Source: Tubiluchus corallicola
Taxonomy: Eukaryota > Priapulida > Priapulimorpha > Priapulimorphida > Tubiluchidae
Assembly (NCBI GenBank): GCA_030141605.1
Contig: JAQGDQ010000017.1
Location: 964,001-1,028,000, forward strand
Length of the DNA: 64,000 nt
Reading direction: 5' to 3'
Within the stretch, counting starts at the first letter, position 1. Each line of letters begins with the position of its first letter. The notes beneath the pieces were generated by a model. The model did not search any database. It was given only the letters and a program-made list of their open reading frames with translations, and was not told the origin of the DNA. The position numbers were made by a program, and so were the translations under genes. Positions 16,051 through 27,425 of this stretch are shown here, in pieces.

Positions 16051-17146
16051 GACTGCCCAATCGGTGTGTATGTTGTTTCACACGCCTACAGAAACTATAC
16101 TCTTTTATGGACAACCGAGGACATAAGCTGCAACTATGTATTAACCGACATATGTTATGCTGTTATGAAAAGCGCTCAACTCTCAACTTTTTATTAGTTG
16201 CGGGAGAGAAACCGGCGCAGTTTTGAATTTTATTACAGAATTTCGATTAAGATTGCAAGTGAATTAGTGGAGCTATATAGTCTAATTTCGTAAGCAAGTA
16301 GTAGTTTATTTTAATTAATAAAACGCGAGTCATATGACTCCTTGCCATGCATAAAACAAAACAAATAAAGTGCACAGAAAGTACAGTAAATTAAGGAATC
16401 ATTTTTATAGGAAGAAATGCGCAAGGCCAAGGCTTACGTGTTTAGATGGCACAATTACTGTTCTAAAAATACTGATTTAAACTACACTGGAATGACATGC
16501 TACCCTTCTTAATTGAAGGTCCAGTTCTGCAGTGTACATTAACTATCAAATGAGACTTGTTTTCTGTCACTTTATTACAACATCATCGCAGAGTAGTTCA
16601 GCTAGTTGCGTAAAATCTTATATTCAAAGTTGAAGAACACAATTTGCGTAGATCATAGAGAAAGGTAAACACATGTATCAAGCAAAGTGATAGAGAATAG
16701 GCCTATTATTTAATTTCGAAAATTAGAAATCATTGTTGTTTTGATGTGATTGTATAGTACAACAATTACCGAATTCTTGTGGAGTTCCAGAACTTTTAAC
16801 GAACGAAAAAGGTATCATAGTTCCTCTCTTATATAATAGGTCTAATATAACAACATAATCTTCATAGATGCAAGCCCCTAAGGCCAGGAAGCAACAGCGC
16901 TGTTATTGATAACATTTCTATGAGGTTATAAAGAAAAGGCGGCAAGTTGATAGGTAATGCAAGATTTCAACCACCCTTTCACTACACGAAGGCTTCAAGC
17001 ACACCAATCTACGGTAATTTTTTTTTTTTTAATTGTATTCATAGGGCATCAAATGCACTAAATGTTAGAAATTTAATTTTAATCAGTACGGTTTCATTTA
17101 AATGAGGGCTTTTTACTATCCGACTGTGCCACATTAATACAATTGT

Positions 17147-17480
17147 TGCGGTGGCAATCTTCGTTTAAAATTATTAAAGTCATTTGGTCAATTTTTCTCA
17201 AATCGAGTTGCACCGATTTGGAACTCATTGCCTGCATATGTTGATGGTGCAGCCCTCGTAACTGTACAAAATATGAAGTTATTTAAAGAAAGCTTAAATG
17301 AAGTTAATTTGCATAAATTTCTTGTACACAATAGACACATGTAAGCAGTTAATCTCTTTGTGTCTTTACTACACTCTTGTTGTAAATATTGGATTTGTAT
17401 GTTTTTTGTCAACGTGTTTTATAAAATTTGTGACTGTATTTCACTACTGGGTGTGAATAAAGCAAAATAAAATAAATTAT
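17147..17480 (+). mobile_element. LINE 3' fragment (end of reverse-transcriptase ORF plus tail)
   Basis: A 65-codon frame from 17147 ends at TAA 17342-17344. It includes FFSNRVAPIWNSLP, then VQNMKLFKESLNE, the typical C-terminus of non-LTR retrotransposon ORF2 proteins (the RVxxxWNSLPxxV motif). About 130 bp of 3' UTR follows, ending in an A/T-rich tail GAATAAAGCAAAATAAAATA. Everything 5' is missing, the usual result of 5' truncation on insertion. Likely CR1/Jockey-like, but the clade is not fixed by this short piece. Confidence 0.7.
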
Positions 17481-17807
17481 TGGTGTACTTATTACAATAG
17501 TAGATCACCCAATAGCAATAAGAAGCCATGTACAGATTTGGAGAAAGCAGGTAATGCGGGCAATTATAAGCGATGTTTGTATAATTTACGTACTAGGTAA
17601 ACCATATCTAGTACATGAATTATTTGTCTTAATTAGCTTTAAAACAACAACATTATACGAGGTATTACATTTCGGAGATTATACCTCAATTGAACAATTA
17701 GAACTGCTTCAATGGAACAAGATTTAAAACACGCTTAATTAAACTAGGCCGTAGTTGTGTACCGTAATCTGATTTTCTACAAGATTAAACAATATTTTAC
17801 AGCTGAT

Positions 17808-19998
17808 ATGGGAGAAACTGTAAGATCCGGGAGCTTTCAAGAAGTCTGTACTGCCAGGTGTAAAGTGTGCCGAACTTCTGATCTGTGGATGAATTATCCA
17901 GATCGTTCACTATTTGGACGCAGTTCGGTAACCATGCAAATAGTTTTTCTTTTTAGCACAAGCGATTCTTTAGACATACTTATTGAGAATACTACAAAAC
18001 AAAATACAAACAAGTATAAGCATTAAGGCTAGCAGTTATTCACAACCCACTGTGAAAAAAACAATTACATACTAAAAAGAATCTACATAGTCCCATATCA
18101 AACTAAAATTATCCTAACAATCTAACAATAAGCAGTTGTTTGCTAATCTTGAGGGGCCAATATGTTCATTAAATCAAAGCTTTTTCTAAAGGTGCACCGC
18201 TTTCAAATTATAATCAATAAAATGATTGCTTCTCTCTGTCTGTTGTGTATGTGTGTGGTCACTAACAGATAACAAACAAACCAGTGACAACCAAAATTAG
18301 GCCTGCGTTTTTAGAAAATAATTAAATTTGCAGTTAATGGAAAACCGGACGATTGTTTATGCTCAATCTCATTTTAATTTACTGTTCAAAATGTACATTT
18401 TTTTGCATATAAAAGTTAGTAATTGCTCTTATATTTGAATAATTAGCTTAGAAAGTTAATTAACGGCAACCGAACACAAAAATACGTTAGAAACTAACCA
18501 CAGTTTCTGCAACGACAGGCATCTTCCCTTTGCGTAAGTGTTACTGTGCTGATTTAAACTTGTGTTGCCCCCTCTTTTCTGTTATAAACTGGTTTCCTTT
18601 TAAACAGATCATGTGACCAGTCTTTTACCTGTACACTTACCTGTAGATTGGAGTAACTCAGGCATTCACACACTGCAGTGACAGATTGTTTAGCGTCATT
18701 CATTGATTCGTTGTTATAATTTCATAATTACACTTATAGAAGATCACCATGTAAGTTTATTTTAATTTCTTAAATCTTGAACCTTTGTTTATTAAAAAGA
18801 CTAGAGATTAGATTTCATAATTTGCATAAAAGTTTGTTAAAGTTAATTAGGTCAATTTGGTTTAGATTTCGCCGTAAAATTGAGCAAAATTATATAAAAT
18901 TATCTTATTTGTTTTCAGATTAAACGATACAAGCTACACAATTATGTTGTTGGAGATTTTTTTATAAGAAGGTAGCACAGTTACTGCTTAAACGCCTAAT
19001 GTCACGAAAATAGGCTCTACGTCATGTGACGTCAAAAACCAACACTGCAGTTCATGATCAAGGTTATCACGGTATAGCTTTCTATTTGTCGGGCATGCGA
19101 ATGTGACAAAAAGGCGCCATTGCCAATCTTAGTAGATTCACTGAGCCGCGGGTAACATTGAAAGTTTAATCTAAAAAAGCTGTTGTAGTTTTCAATATTT
19201 TAGAGCATTCTTTATTCTGAACTAATGTTTACACGTCGTCCGATTTTCCTTAAAAGTTTTATAAGCCATTTCTGTGATAAGTTAGTGAAGGTACTGTTAT
19301 TGTTTCAGTGGCAAGTTTCACCAAAAATCTACTTCATCTATCGCCTTGCCTTGCTTGCTGGCTTGGGTACTTGGATGATCTACACTACCATAGGACATTA
19401 CTCAAGTAATGACTATGCATGGCCTGAAATATGGCCTATTTACGACCCAGCCTGTCACAGTTTATTGATACTAGTTTGTTACATGGGATTTGCCTTGCTA
19501 ACTTCTACACAAGAATGGCGCACCATGCAATCTGGTGAAAGTGAAATTGCACAGAGACCTGCAGTGTGGCAGCACAAATCGCAATGGCTGCTCTACACCC
19601 TTACCCAAAGCACTACGTTTTTCGCCACAACTTTCTACGCTTTGAAGTACACTGTAGGCCCTAGCCAAGAAGTAAACACTTCGGTTATTATTAGACAGGC
19701 TGTTACAAGTGCCATCGTTTTCTGTGACATTTTTGTCACAGCTATACCATGCAAGGTACTTCATCTTTGGCAACCATACACCTACGTCGCCTTTTACGGC
19801 ATTCTTATGTTCGGATACTGGGCCAGTGGAGGGGAGAAGTATCTGCTTGACTGTGCAAGCTACATCGCCATGTTCACGCTAACGGCTCCACTGATCTTCT
19901 TGATCGTGTTTGCACTTACCAAGATGCGTGATTGGCTGTTAAAACAGGTTAGAAAGAGGACGCCACTTGCGCTGGAAGATAACAATGAAAATTCGTGA
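17808..19998 (+). CDS. Rolling stone-like membrane protein, gene 4
   Basis: Exons 17808-17927 and 19309-19998 give 269 aa from the first Met. Exon 1 has a weaker version of the N-terminal motif, CTARCKVC, then LWMNYPDRSLFG, ending at GTAACC. Exon 2 opens with Trp after TGTTTCAG and holds about six hydrophobic segments, with IYDPACH, QHKSQWLLYTLTQSTTFF and DIFVTAIPCKVLHLW. Its loop between TM2 and TM3 is longer than in its neighbours, and the C-terminal tail is RKRTPLALEDNNENS without the HCxCH motif of genes 2, 3, 5 and 6. An acceptor-like TTTTACAG ends at 17802, in phase 1 with the frame, so an unseen upstream exon is possible. AATAAA is at 20059-20064. A TGACGTCA lies in the intron at 19027. 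Confidence 0.85.
19027..19034. promoter_or_regulatory. CRE palindrome TGACGTCA (intronic, gene 4)
   Basis: A perfect CREB/ATF consensus palindrome about 280 bp before the membrane-domain exon of gene 4. The nearby sequence TCATGTGACGTCAAAAACC has no other clear motif. Function is inferred from the consensus only. Confidence 0.3.
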
Positions 19999-20161
19999 CA
20001 CTACAGCTGAGAATGCAGACACTCCACATGCATATACAGGCACATGTCTTTCTACATAAATAAATATTAAGTGTTTTAGCGTGTATAAATTTCTAAAGAG
20101 GTGGAACATAAGAAAGTGTGCATTAACTCTGGGCCAACCTTTTGTCTAATTTTGTCCAATA

Positions 20162-20596
20162 CGTGTTGCTAACTAAGTAAAATTTTGAATTTCTGTATCT
20201 TGTCAATAAGATCAAAAATACATTTTTGGCTAGTGAGTGCCACACCCTGGAAGGTAAGTAAGCAACATTTTACCAATTGGCACAAACATTTAAAATATTA
20301 TTTCTAATTACATAAGTCTTTCCAGCAGGTAAGCGAAATGCTAAATAATATAGATTTGCACGGAAAGTTTTTTAGGACATAATTTAACATTGCCTTTTCT
20401 TCCCCTAATTTACACTTGCGTAGTGACATCATGTTATGGCGACTTCGGAACAGTATTGCGGGAGATTTAAAATAAAAACAAACAAAAAATTTTTTTCAAT
20501 GCGAAAACAACGCATTGCTGTAAAATTGTTGTAAGTTAGTATAATTTTTAAGGCGAATTTTCTGAAACCTACTTCAGGTACCACTTTTCTTGTCCT
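20162..20596 (-). repeat. Dispersed repeat family Q, copy A
   Basis: The reverse complement matches 37547-37978 nearly end to end and the first 120 bp match 60841-60960. Shared landmarks include AGGACAAGAAAAGGGGTACC-like starts, CTGAAGTAGGTTTCAGAAAA, and ACTTAGTTAG at the far end. A TTAA lies at the start of each copy. It has no ORF and is probably a non-autonomous DNA element. Confidence 0.7.
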
Positions 20597-21158
20597 TTAA
20601 GGTCCCTTAAGTATGTGGTTTTGATGGGATAGGCTCTACATTAACAAAGATAATCTTTCAAAATGAGACACTATCAGAGGTGAATTGACCATTTTTTGGT
20701 ATTTAAAACTACTTCACTATTTAATCATTAGCATTTAAAATTTTGCAATACGCAATGTTACTTAAAAAGTTAGAATAGTTTAAATGATAAAGAGTTAAAA
20801 ATTAAAAAAAATAAACGTGTTTAACGACGTTTAATTATTTTCAAAAACTAACTATTTAGCAATATGTTGCTTAAATCATTCTTAACAGCTAGCAAAGTGC
20901 CTTTTTGACCAACGTTACATCTATAATAGCATTATTTAATATTATATAATTATACTCCCTTAACAGTCTCTACTGGTTATGGTTTAGTAGAAATTGACCA
21001 ATGGTAATTCACGGTATGATTTCTTGCCAAATGCATAATAGATTCTATTTCCTGCCATTATTAAAAGATCTTACGGATGTCAAACTAAATCACAGAAGTC
21101 TCTTAAAGAGTTGAGTTTTATAGGCAACAGCAATAGTTGCCATGGCGCTTGAATAAAA

Positions 21159-21190
21159 TGACGTCATTGTTTGTGGCTTCCTTAATCCAC
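21159..21190 (+). promoter_or_regulatory. CRE plus TTTGTGGCTTC box upstream of gene 5
   Basis: TGACGTCA at 21159-21166 is followed by TTGTTTGTGGCTTCCTTAA. The same pair, CRE then CTCTTTGTGGCTTCGTAAA, occurs upstream of gene 6 at 25224. The site is about 340 bp 5' of the first Met of gene 5. A shared promoter element kept after gene duplication is the simplest reading. Confidence 0.5.
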
Positions 21191-21507
21191 ATGCAGTTTT
21201 TCTGCTCATCGATCGTTCAGGAAAGGGGCAACTAAGCGCCCTTTCCACCAAAAATGCACCTTTTCTTCGGCTGTATTTATATCTAACTAACACGGTTGAA
21301 CAGCCAGTGGCAAGTAGGTAATGAACAATGGCTAGCTGTTCGGGTGCCGTCAAAACTGAAAACATTGAGATTTTTTAATAAATGAATGAAGTTCTGGCAG
21401 TTGAAGAGGACAATTCTTTAATAATCTTCGTCTTCTATATGCTCCTTTTGAGGACAAAAACGTAAATAAATGTTGAGCAGGAAAAGACCGTTGCAGCCGG
21501 CTCGGCC

Positions 21508-24078
21508 ATGGATGGTTACGCCAGAAAAAGGTTCAGACGTCAGCGTCAAGGATGTTGTAACAAGTGCATATGTAGTGATTATGACCTTAATTACCCGAGC
21601 CAAATAGCGTTTGGACAATGTGCGGTAAGAAAAGTTCTTCCGGTCCATTAAATTAAGATATTTACCTTTAACATCCATTTTTTCTATCATATGCTAAGCA
21701 AATATGATAGATTAGTGAACGATTTGTTCATTACAATACAAATGTTTCGGAACCCGCTACAGGTGTCCTTACTAAGCAGTTGGGGCGACGACGGCACCTG
21801 TAACGGTTCCTCGTCATTATGCATCAGATGGCTGGGATGGGCACAAGTTATTTCTGTCCACATTAGAACTCACCATTAATACCTAGCAGTCCTAATTATC
21901 ATTGGCGTACGGGTCGGGGGGGGGGGGGGTCAGGAGGGCAGACTGTTCGCCAAAATTTTCGGGTTTCAAAAAATTTGGGCAAAATTGACGCCCAAATTCG
22001 GGCAGAACTGCCCTTTATATTTTCAGACAATAGTTTTTTGAACTTTGAAATTGATATTTTTTCAGATTTTAATCGTCATCGCCTTATTTTTCCCTGGAAT
22101 TCAAATATGACCCAAATCTTGGGAGAGTAATATTTTTGCCATGCACGTGAATGCCCGAATCTTGCTCTCACAGGAGGCGTCGTCCGCGCCGACTCCCGGT
22201 CCCGGCCCGGCAGTGAGAGTGGTCTGGAAACAATTAGCATTCGCAAAATTGAAAATACACTAGTCGCTGGCTTCTCTGCAGGTCTCCAATTGTTTATAAA
22301 ACTCTTATCGCTTCCTGTCTTCGGTGTGCGCGCATTGATGAAAGATTTTAGGAAAAAACAAAACAAACGTGATACATTCTTTTTCTGAGCTAATTTGACC
22401 GACGTGAGAAAGTGACAAGTGTCTGTGCATAGTGATAGCTGAATTCTTAATTCTTGCATCTTGCGAGGTGATTGCTGATTTGACAGTAAACTGTTCTGTT
22501 CTGGAAGGTATCGCCGCACTTCTGGTTCTTAGGACACTGTTTATACGATAATCAATGACAATCTTTGAAACCTAATGATCCCTGCTTGTGCATAATCAAA
22601 CAAGCACAGCTTATCAAGATATCTGGCCATATAGGTCACATCATGTGCTGTCTGCATCACATTTCAATATGGCTAATAAATAACGTTGATCAGCTTCATG
22701 AGTTCAGTCTTATGTCATCAGAAATGACGCATTTTTGTAGTCACTATCTGGAACTTAGTAAGGTTGTACTTGTTGAAACGGGGGCCTAAAAATCGGATGA
22801 AATTCTAAGAATTCGGGTAAAGAATCCTCTGCCCCCCCAGAAAAAAATTCAGGAACCACGTACGCCTATGCTAATTATGCAAGCTCAACGTTGAATAAGA
22901 GCTGTGGCTTCATTGATCGTTTCCACTGAGTACCGTTTAATTATTGTAAGACACGCCCAACATAAACTTGGACCAATCAGAAAAGGCCGCGTTCTAATGT
23001 GTATTTGCCAGACGCATTGAATAAGTTTAAGTAAGGCAAGTCACATTACAGAAGTCAACTGAAAAAACATTGTACAAAATGGTGTAACAGATGTTTCATA
23101 CACGTACGTATAAATAACAATTATATATGTATTATAACATATATAACAAGTATATATATATATATACATAATTATATGCTTACATCTTACATGTTTACAT
23201 CAGTCCTGAGGCCACGACGCTGAGTAATGATATTATCAATGAAAGCAAGCAATATCAGATGAGAATTCTCCAAGAACTTTCAGTTTAGGTATTAAGGCCT
23301 ACTTTTTAGACTTGGAATGGATTATTAAGTTCATTATTATTACGAATAGATTATTATTATTATTATTATTATGGATTATTAGTTATTTTTCACTGTGTAT
23401 TGAATAATCTACAATTTCAAAAGTAAAAAATAACTGTTTTCTTTTCAGTGGCCATTGTATCCATTTATGTATGTGTTCTTTCGTCTTATCCGGTTTTCTA
23501 TCTTTCTGGGGTGGATCATCACCAGTTTTTCCAGAAAACTCTCGGATCCTGATTATGGCTGGCCAGATCTGTGGCCCATCTACGACCCGGCCAGCCACCT
23601 TGCGTATTTCTTAGTCACTTACATGGCCATGGCACTAATAACCTCTATAATAGAATGGTGTAACACGAATACCAAAGACGGGCCTTGCAAGTGGTACCAC
23701 AAGTTGCAATGGTTTTTGTTTAACGTCACCGCGTGCGTTTCATTCTGCATACCCGAGTATTACTATGGTCTGGGCAGTGTTGGTACTATAGGTATCATGG
23801 TAGAACTGTTCACAACGGGAGTACCTGTCAGATTTTTCCACGTGTGGCATTCTTACGTGTACATCGGGCTGTACATTGCTTCAGTGGTGCCCTACTGGGC
23901 ACTTGGTGGGAAAAAGTACCTAGAGGTCGCATTTCGCCACATCGCATGGTTTGTCCTTTTTGCTCCGGTCCTGATTTTCTTTGTTGTGCGGAAAGCTGTA
24001 GACAAACGCGACGACGCTATTGAAGAGATTTTTGGAACGACGTACGAGCATTGCCAATGTCATGTCACAGAGAGTTAG
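21508..24078 (+). CDS. Rolling stone-like membrane protein, gene 5
   Basis: Exons 21508-21624 and 23449-24078 give 248 aa. Exon 1 carries RQRQGCCNKCICS, then YDLNYPSQIAFG, and ends at GTAAGA. Exon 2 follows CTTTTCAG, opens with Trp and holds about six hydrophobic segments, IYDPASH after TM1, WYHKLQWFLFNVTACVSFC, and ELFTTGVPVRFFHVW. The C-terminus is EHCQCHVTES, containing the HCxCH motif. It is most like gene 6. A phase-1-compatible GTTGCAG acceptor lies 11 nt before the Met, so a further 5' exon cannot be ruled out. The intron contains a 971-bp transposon with an 8-bp target duplication. Confidence 0.88.
21900..22870. mobile_element. 971-bp DNA transposon with 8-bp target duplication (hAT-like, non-autonomous)
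   Basis: The ends CATTGGCGTACG and CGTACGCCTATG are inverted repeats with one mismatch in 12. The flanks are identical: CTAATTAT at 21892-21899 and 22871-22878. A G-run near the left end and a C-run near the right end (GGGGGGG/CCCCCCC) extend the subterminal symmetry. An 8-bp duplication is usual for hAT elements. The 147-codon minus frame inside shows no transposase motif. Confidence 0.7.
23150..23372. repeat. Short (TA)n and (TTA)n microsatellites
   Basis: A brief TA run near 23151-23166 and a TTA run near 23351-23371 in the gene 5 intron, about 80 bp before the acceptor. Confidence 0.7.
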
Positions 24079-24357
24079 AAAAATTAAAGCGGAAAAGCGA
24101 ATTAATAGTTTTCATAACAGGCATATACATTTTTCTCTGTATTGTTTGCTTTATAAAGTATCCTAATAGTCTTGTATTAAATGTATGAAAAAACAGCAAA
24201 ACATAAAAAATAATAAAAGCACAACTTTACTTAATTCTTTTGTTGTTTCCTTTGCGGGTTCTTGTTGCTCTACATCATTTCAAAAGCACCGCGAATTGCA
24301 TAATTTTTGCGTTTACGTACGTGTGTGTGGTTTTATTTTATTTTACTGCATTTGTTG

Positions 24358-24545
24358 TTGCTATTGTTATTGTTATTGTTTTTAATGTTGTTGTTATTTA
24401 TCTTTAATGATATATTAACTTATTGATGAATCACTAATTGTTTTGTCGTTATTGTTATCATTATTGTTATCGTTTTTGTTACCGTTACCGCAATCATTAT
24501 CGTTATCGTTATTTTTATCGTTATCGTTATCGTTAGCACTGTCAT
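24358..24545. repeat. (TTGTTA)n/(CGTTAT)n simple repeat
   Basis: Irregular hexamer-like repeats TTATTG then TTATCG. Low-complexity sequence 3' of gene 5. Confidence 0.8.
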
Positions 24546-25223
24546 TATATTTTATACAAAGCAGCGTTTACCAGACATCCAGACTGCGTTATGCGTTATT
24601 TTTTCTGCAGCTAATCTGATTGTTTAAACGTACTGAGTACACAATAAAGTATTTCGGGAGTCACTCTGGTCTGGATTAAGGATATTTCGATTTTCTATCG
24701 CCGATTAATGGTGATGTAGCACGATAGGACACCAAACAAATGTGTATTGCTTGCTCAGAACAACCTCCTGATTGTTCCCACAAAACAGTGTCTCGTTTTG
24801 GGTGGCCATCAAGTTGCTTCAAGTCGCGAGAGATTCTAGTTGGAATTCGGTTTTATCTCGGATGGATGGATCTTATTAATATGCATTGAAGAAAAGAAAT
24901 AAGCTAGTTGACGGATGGCATAAGATAGGCAGTACTATATTAAGAAAATGAAGTGCTTGGAGGAACTAAAATATTGCACAAGAAAAAGTATATAATTTCT
25001 TGACAAAGTTAGACAGTTCCTCGACAGAACTAACATATGAACACGTCTTGACTGACTTTTATGTAAGCAGACTATTGAGGATACAAAACATCAACTTGAG
25101 AGAATATGTTACTGATCGGACAATGTCCTCAGTAACTGGATAACCTTATTTTTCGCCTAGGGCGGACGGTGGAATGACGCTTATGAGAAGAATTAGGCAA
25201 TTAGCTTTTCCTTGCAAATGCAA

Positions 25224-25255
25224 TGACGTCACTCTTTGTGGCTTCGTAAACTCTG
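25224..25255 (+). promoter_or_regulatory. CRE plus TTTGTGGCTTC box upstream of gene 6
   Basis: TGACGTCA at 25224-25231 followed by CTCTTTGTGGCTTCGTAAA matches the element before gene 5. It lies about 960 bp before the first coding Met of gene 6, so an untranslated first exon in between is likely. Confidence 0.45.
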
Positions 25256-26193
25256 CTTGGCAGCAGACCAAGAAAAAGCGAGCAAATTGTTAATATTTTG
25301 TCACAACAGTTTTGTGTACATGTGTCGGAATGCAGCGATGGAGCATCGTCCGTATGTGCACTTGGCAAGCACGAGGTAGCATCAACCGTCTGTAAGTTAA
25401 ATGTACAGTATTATTATTTATAATAGTATTCTATAACTGAGATATATGCAGCAGGTATATTTAAGAAACACAAGAAATAAAGGAGAATATTTTTCTTTCT
25501 TTTCGTTTGTGATTATCCGGGGTTTAAGATGCTGTGTAGCAGGTAGGCTTACAGAGGCATTTAACATAAATTTTAGATGCAGACGCTTTCATGCAAAATA
25601 CAATATTCAGTTTTTGTAATTCTATTATATACGGATAAGTTTCATATGAGCATGGAAGGAGATCTCATTACAATATTTTAACATTTTGCTTTGTTGCTTC
25701 TACATGATGCTCTTGGCCCGTTGGGTACAATGATTAAAAATACTGACTAGTAAGTTATAATCTGGGTTCAGAATAAACAACGAAATCAACACAGTAGTTG
25801 ATGCAAAGCCTCATCACTAAATGCATATACTCCAGAACACACAACGTCTCGACAGTTTCCGTCATAGTCAAGTGTCTAAAATTTAAAAACCACACTGTCA
25901 AAAATTTAAAATTCAGTACCTAACATTAATAATTTAGTTTAATGTTGATGGTAGTGTTGTTTTTAAATTTTAGATACTTGACAATTTCAGAACAAGCTGC
26001 CGAAAAGCTGTTTCAAACTCTGGAAATAAGTGTATTTAGTGGTGAAACTTTACATCAGCGTATTGATTTTATGGTTTATACAGAAACGTTGATTACAAAT
26101 TAACCATTCTAACTACTGACATTATTGTGTTTCAAATGTAAATAAAAATAAAAATATGATTTAAAACTTTTAAATGTGCTTAACTTATAGATT

Positions 26194-27425
26194 ATGTATG
26201 ACGTCATGCCCTATACCAGGAATATCTCCAGGTTCAACCGCCAAGGTTGCTGTAAAAGATGCAGCTGCAGTTGGATTGATCTAAATTATCCAAGTCAAGT
26301 AGCTTTTGGACAAAGCTGGGTGAGGAAAATTCTTTTCGTTGACTTACCTATGCTTATAACACGGTTACAAAACGAACATTAATTATACTCCTAATATTAA
26401 AATTATCAATAATAATGGTATAAATCCACAATTAATTAAATTTTGAAAGCAAAATAAAAAACTGAAAACGTGAAAAGGGCGTAATGCTTGTTGCATTTGA
26501 ACCACGAATCTTCTGCTTGCCCAGAAGACACCATGACCGTTAGACTACCTTGTTCCCCAGCAATGATAACTGTCCAGCATTTCCAAAGTCAGAGCTAATT
26601 CTAACTGGACATGTCTGTCTTTCAAGTTTGGTTTCATAATTTCATTAATTGTATTAATTTTGGGCTTGTACCATCATGAAATGAATATGATCATGATCAT
26701 AATATTGATGACAGAACTAAATTGTTACTGTTTTGAAAGCACGAAAGTTGGAGTAAATATTTTCTTTTTTTCAGTGGCCCGTCCCTCCATTACTTTATGT
26801 GGCATTTCGCTTTTTTCGATTCATTGTTTTTGTTCTGTGGATGAGCTACATGATTTTCGAAAAAACGTCCAGCAAGGATTTCATTTGGAGAGACCCGTGG
26901 TTCATCTATGACCCGGCAACCCACCTTTCATTTCTGCTAGCTTGTTACATGGGCGTCGCACTGGTAACAGCCATAGTAGAATGGCGCAACAACAACCCCA
27001 AAGATGAGCCAAACAGGTGGTATCACAAGTTGCAATGGGCACTGTTTAACGTCACTTCCTGTGTTACATTCTGTGTTCCGGATTACTATAATGGTTTCGG
27101 TTGTGTAGGTCCGTTCGGAGTTTTGCTGGAACTGTTTACAGCTGCCATTCCTTATCGGTTTTTCCACTTGTTGCACCCTTATTTGTACTTCATAGTATAC
27201 AGTATTTTAGTCATAGGGTATTGGGCTGCTGGTGGAGAGAGGTACTTACACCTTGCAGTTTCCCACATGATGTGGTTTGTGTTTTTCACTCCCGTCCTAA
27301 CGTCTATTGGTGTGTTTGAATTCATGGAGTTTCGTGATGAAATGTCAGAGAGACTGCTTGGTAGCTCCTACCATCACTGCCCGTGCCATATTCACCAGAG
27401 TGAAGAAAAATTAACGATCAACTAA
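26194..27425 (+). CDS. Rolling stone-like membrane protein, gene 6
   Basis: Exons 26194-26319 and 26775-27425 give 258 aa (254 from the second Met at 26206). Exon 1 encodes FNRQGCCKRCSCSWIDLNYP, then SQVAFGQSW, and ends at GTGAGG. Exon 2 follows TTTTTTTCAG, opens with Trp, and has about six hydrophobic segments, FIYDPATH after TM1, WYHKLQWALFNVTSCVTFC, and ELFTAAIPYRFFHLL, where Leu replaces the usual Trp. The tail YHHCPCHIHQSEEK holds the HCxCH motif. A perfect CRE palindrome (26199-26206) overlaps the start codons, so the first Met may be untranslated in some transcripts. The intron, 455 bp, is the shortest in the cluster. AATAAA is at 27558. Confidence 0.88.
26478..26559 (-). repeat. tRNA-like sequence, probable SINE remnant
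   Basis: On minus, GGTAGTCTAACGGTCATGG resembles an A box and CGTGGTTCAAATGCAAC a B box, with about 30 bp between. It resembles an Asp/Glu/Gly-type tRNA, but the acceptor ends do not pair well. It lies in the gene 6 intron. Confidence 0.4.

Larger units (their letters stand above)
12684..17807. other. Intergenic region between genes 3 and 4
   Basis: 5.1 kb without a supported gene. It contains the 3' end of gene 3, a diverged tandem repeat (13433-13797), a TTAA-flanked MITE within a duplicated segment (15195-16050) and a LINE 3' fragment (17147-17480). No helical-repeat exon like those of genes 2 and 3 was found upstream of gene 4. Confidence 0.6.
19999..21507. other. Intergenic region between genes 4 and 5
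   Basis: Holds the 3' UTR of gene 4, dispersed repeat Q copy A (20162-20596, inverted) and the presumed promoter of gene 5 with a CRE at 21159. A TATA-like TGTATTTATATC occurs near 21270. No coding region is supported; the 91-codon minus frame over the promoter has no recognisable similarity. Confidence 0.55.
24079..26193. other. Intergenic region between genes 5 and 6
   Basis: Contains the gene 5 3' UTR (AATAAA at 24212), a GTTATY-rich simple repeat (24358-24545) and a promoter-like stretch with a CRE at 25224. Around 25860-25985 two arms related to AATTTAAAATTCAGTACC form a weak inverted repeat. No gene is seen. Confidence 0.55.

Noticed and set aside
18600-18760. Possible extra 5' exon ending at ACCAT|GTAAGT in the gene 4 intron
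   Set aside because: A nice donor sequence exists, but no acceptor/phase relation or conservation with paralogs could be shown.
19225-19308. In-frame 28-codon 5' extension of gene 4's membrane exon (MFTRRPIFLK)
   Set aside because: A good TGTTTCAG acceptor and the invariant Trp start match all paralogs, so the upstream open frame is intron read-through.
22076-22519. 147-codon minus ORF as a gene or transposase
   Set aside because: It lies wholly within the 971-bp transposon, has no recognisable motif and ordinary length for a chance frame.
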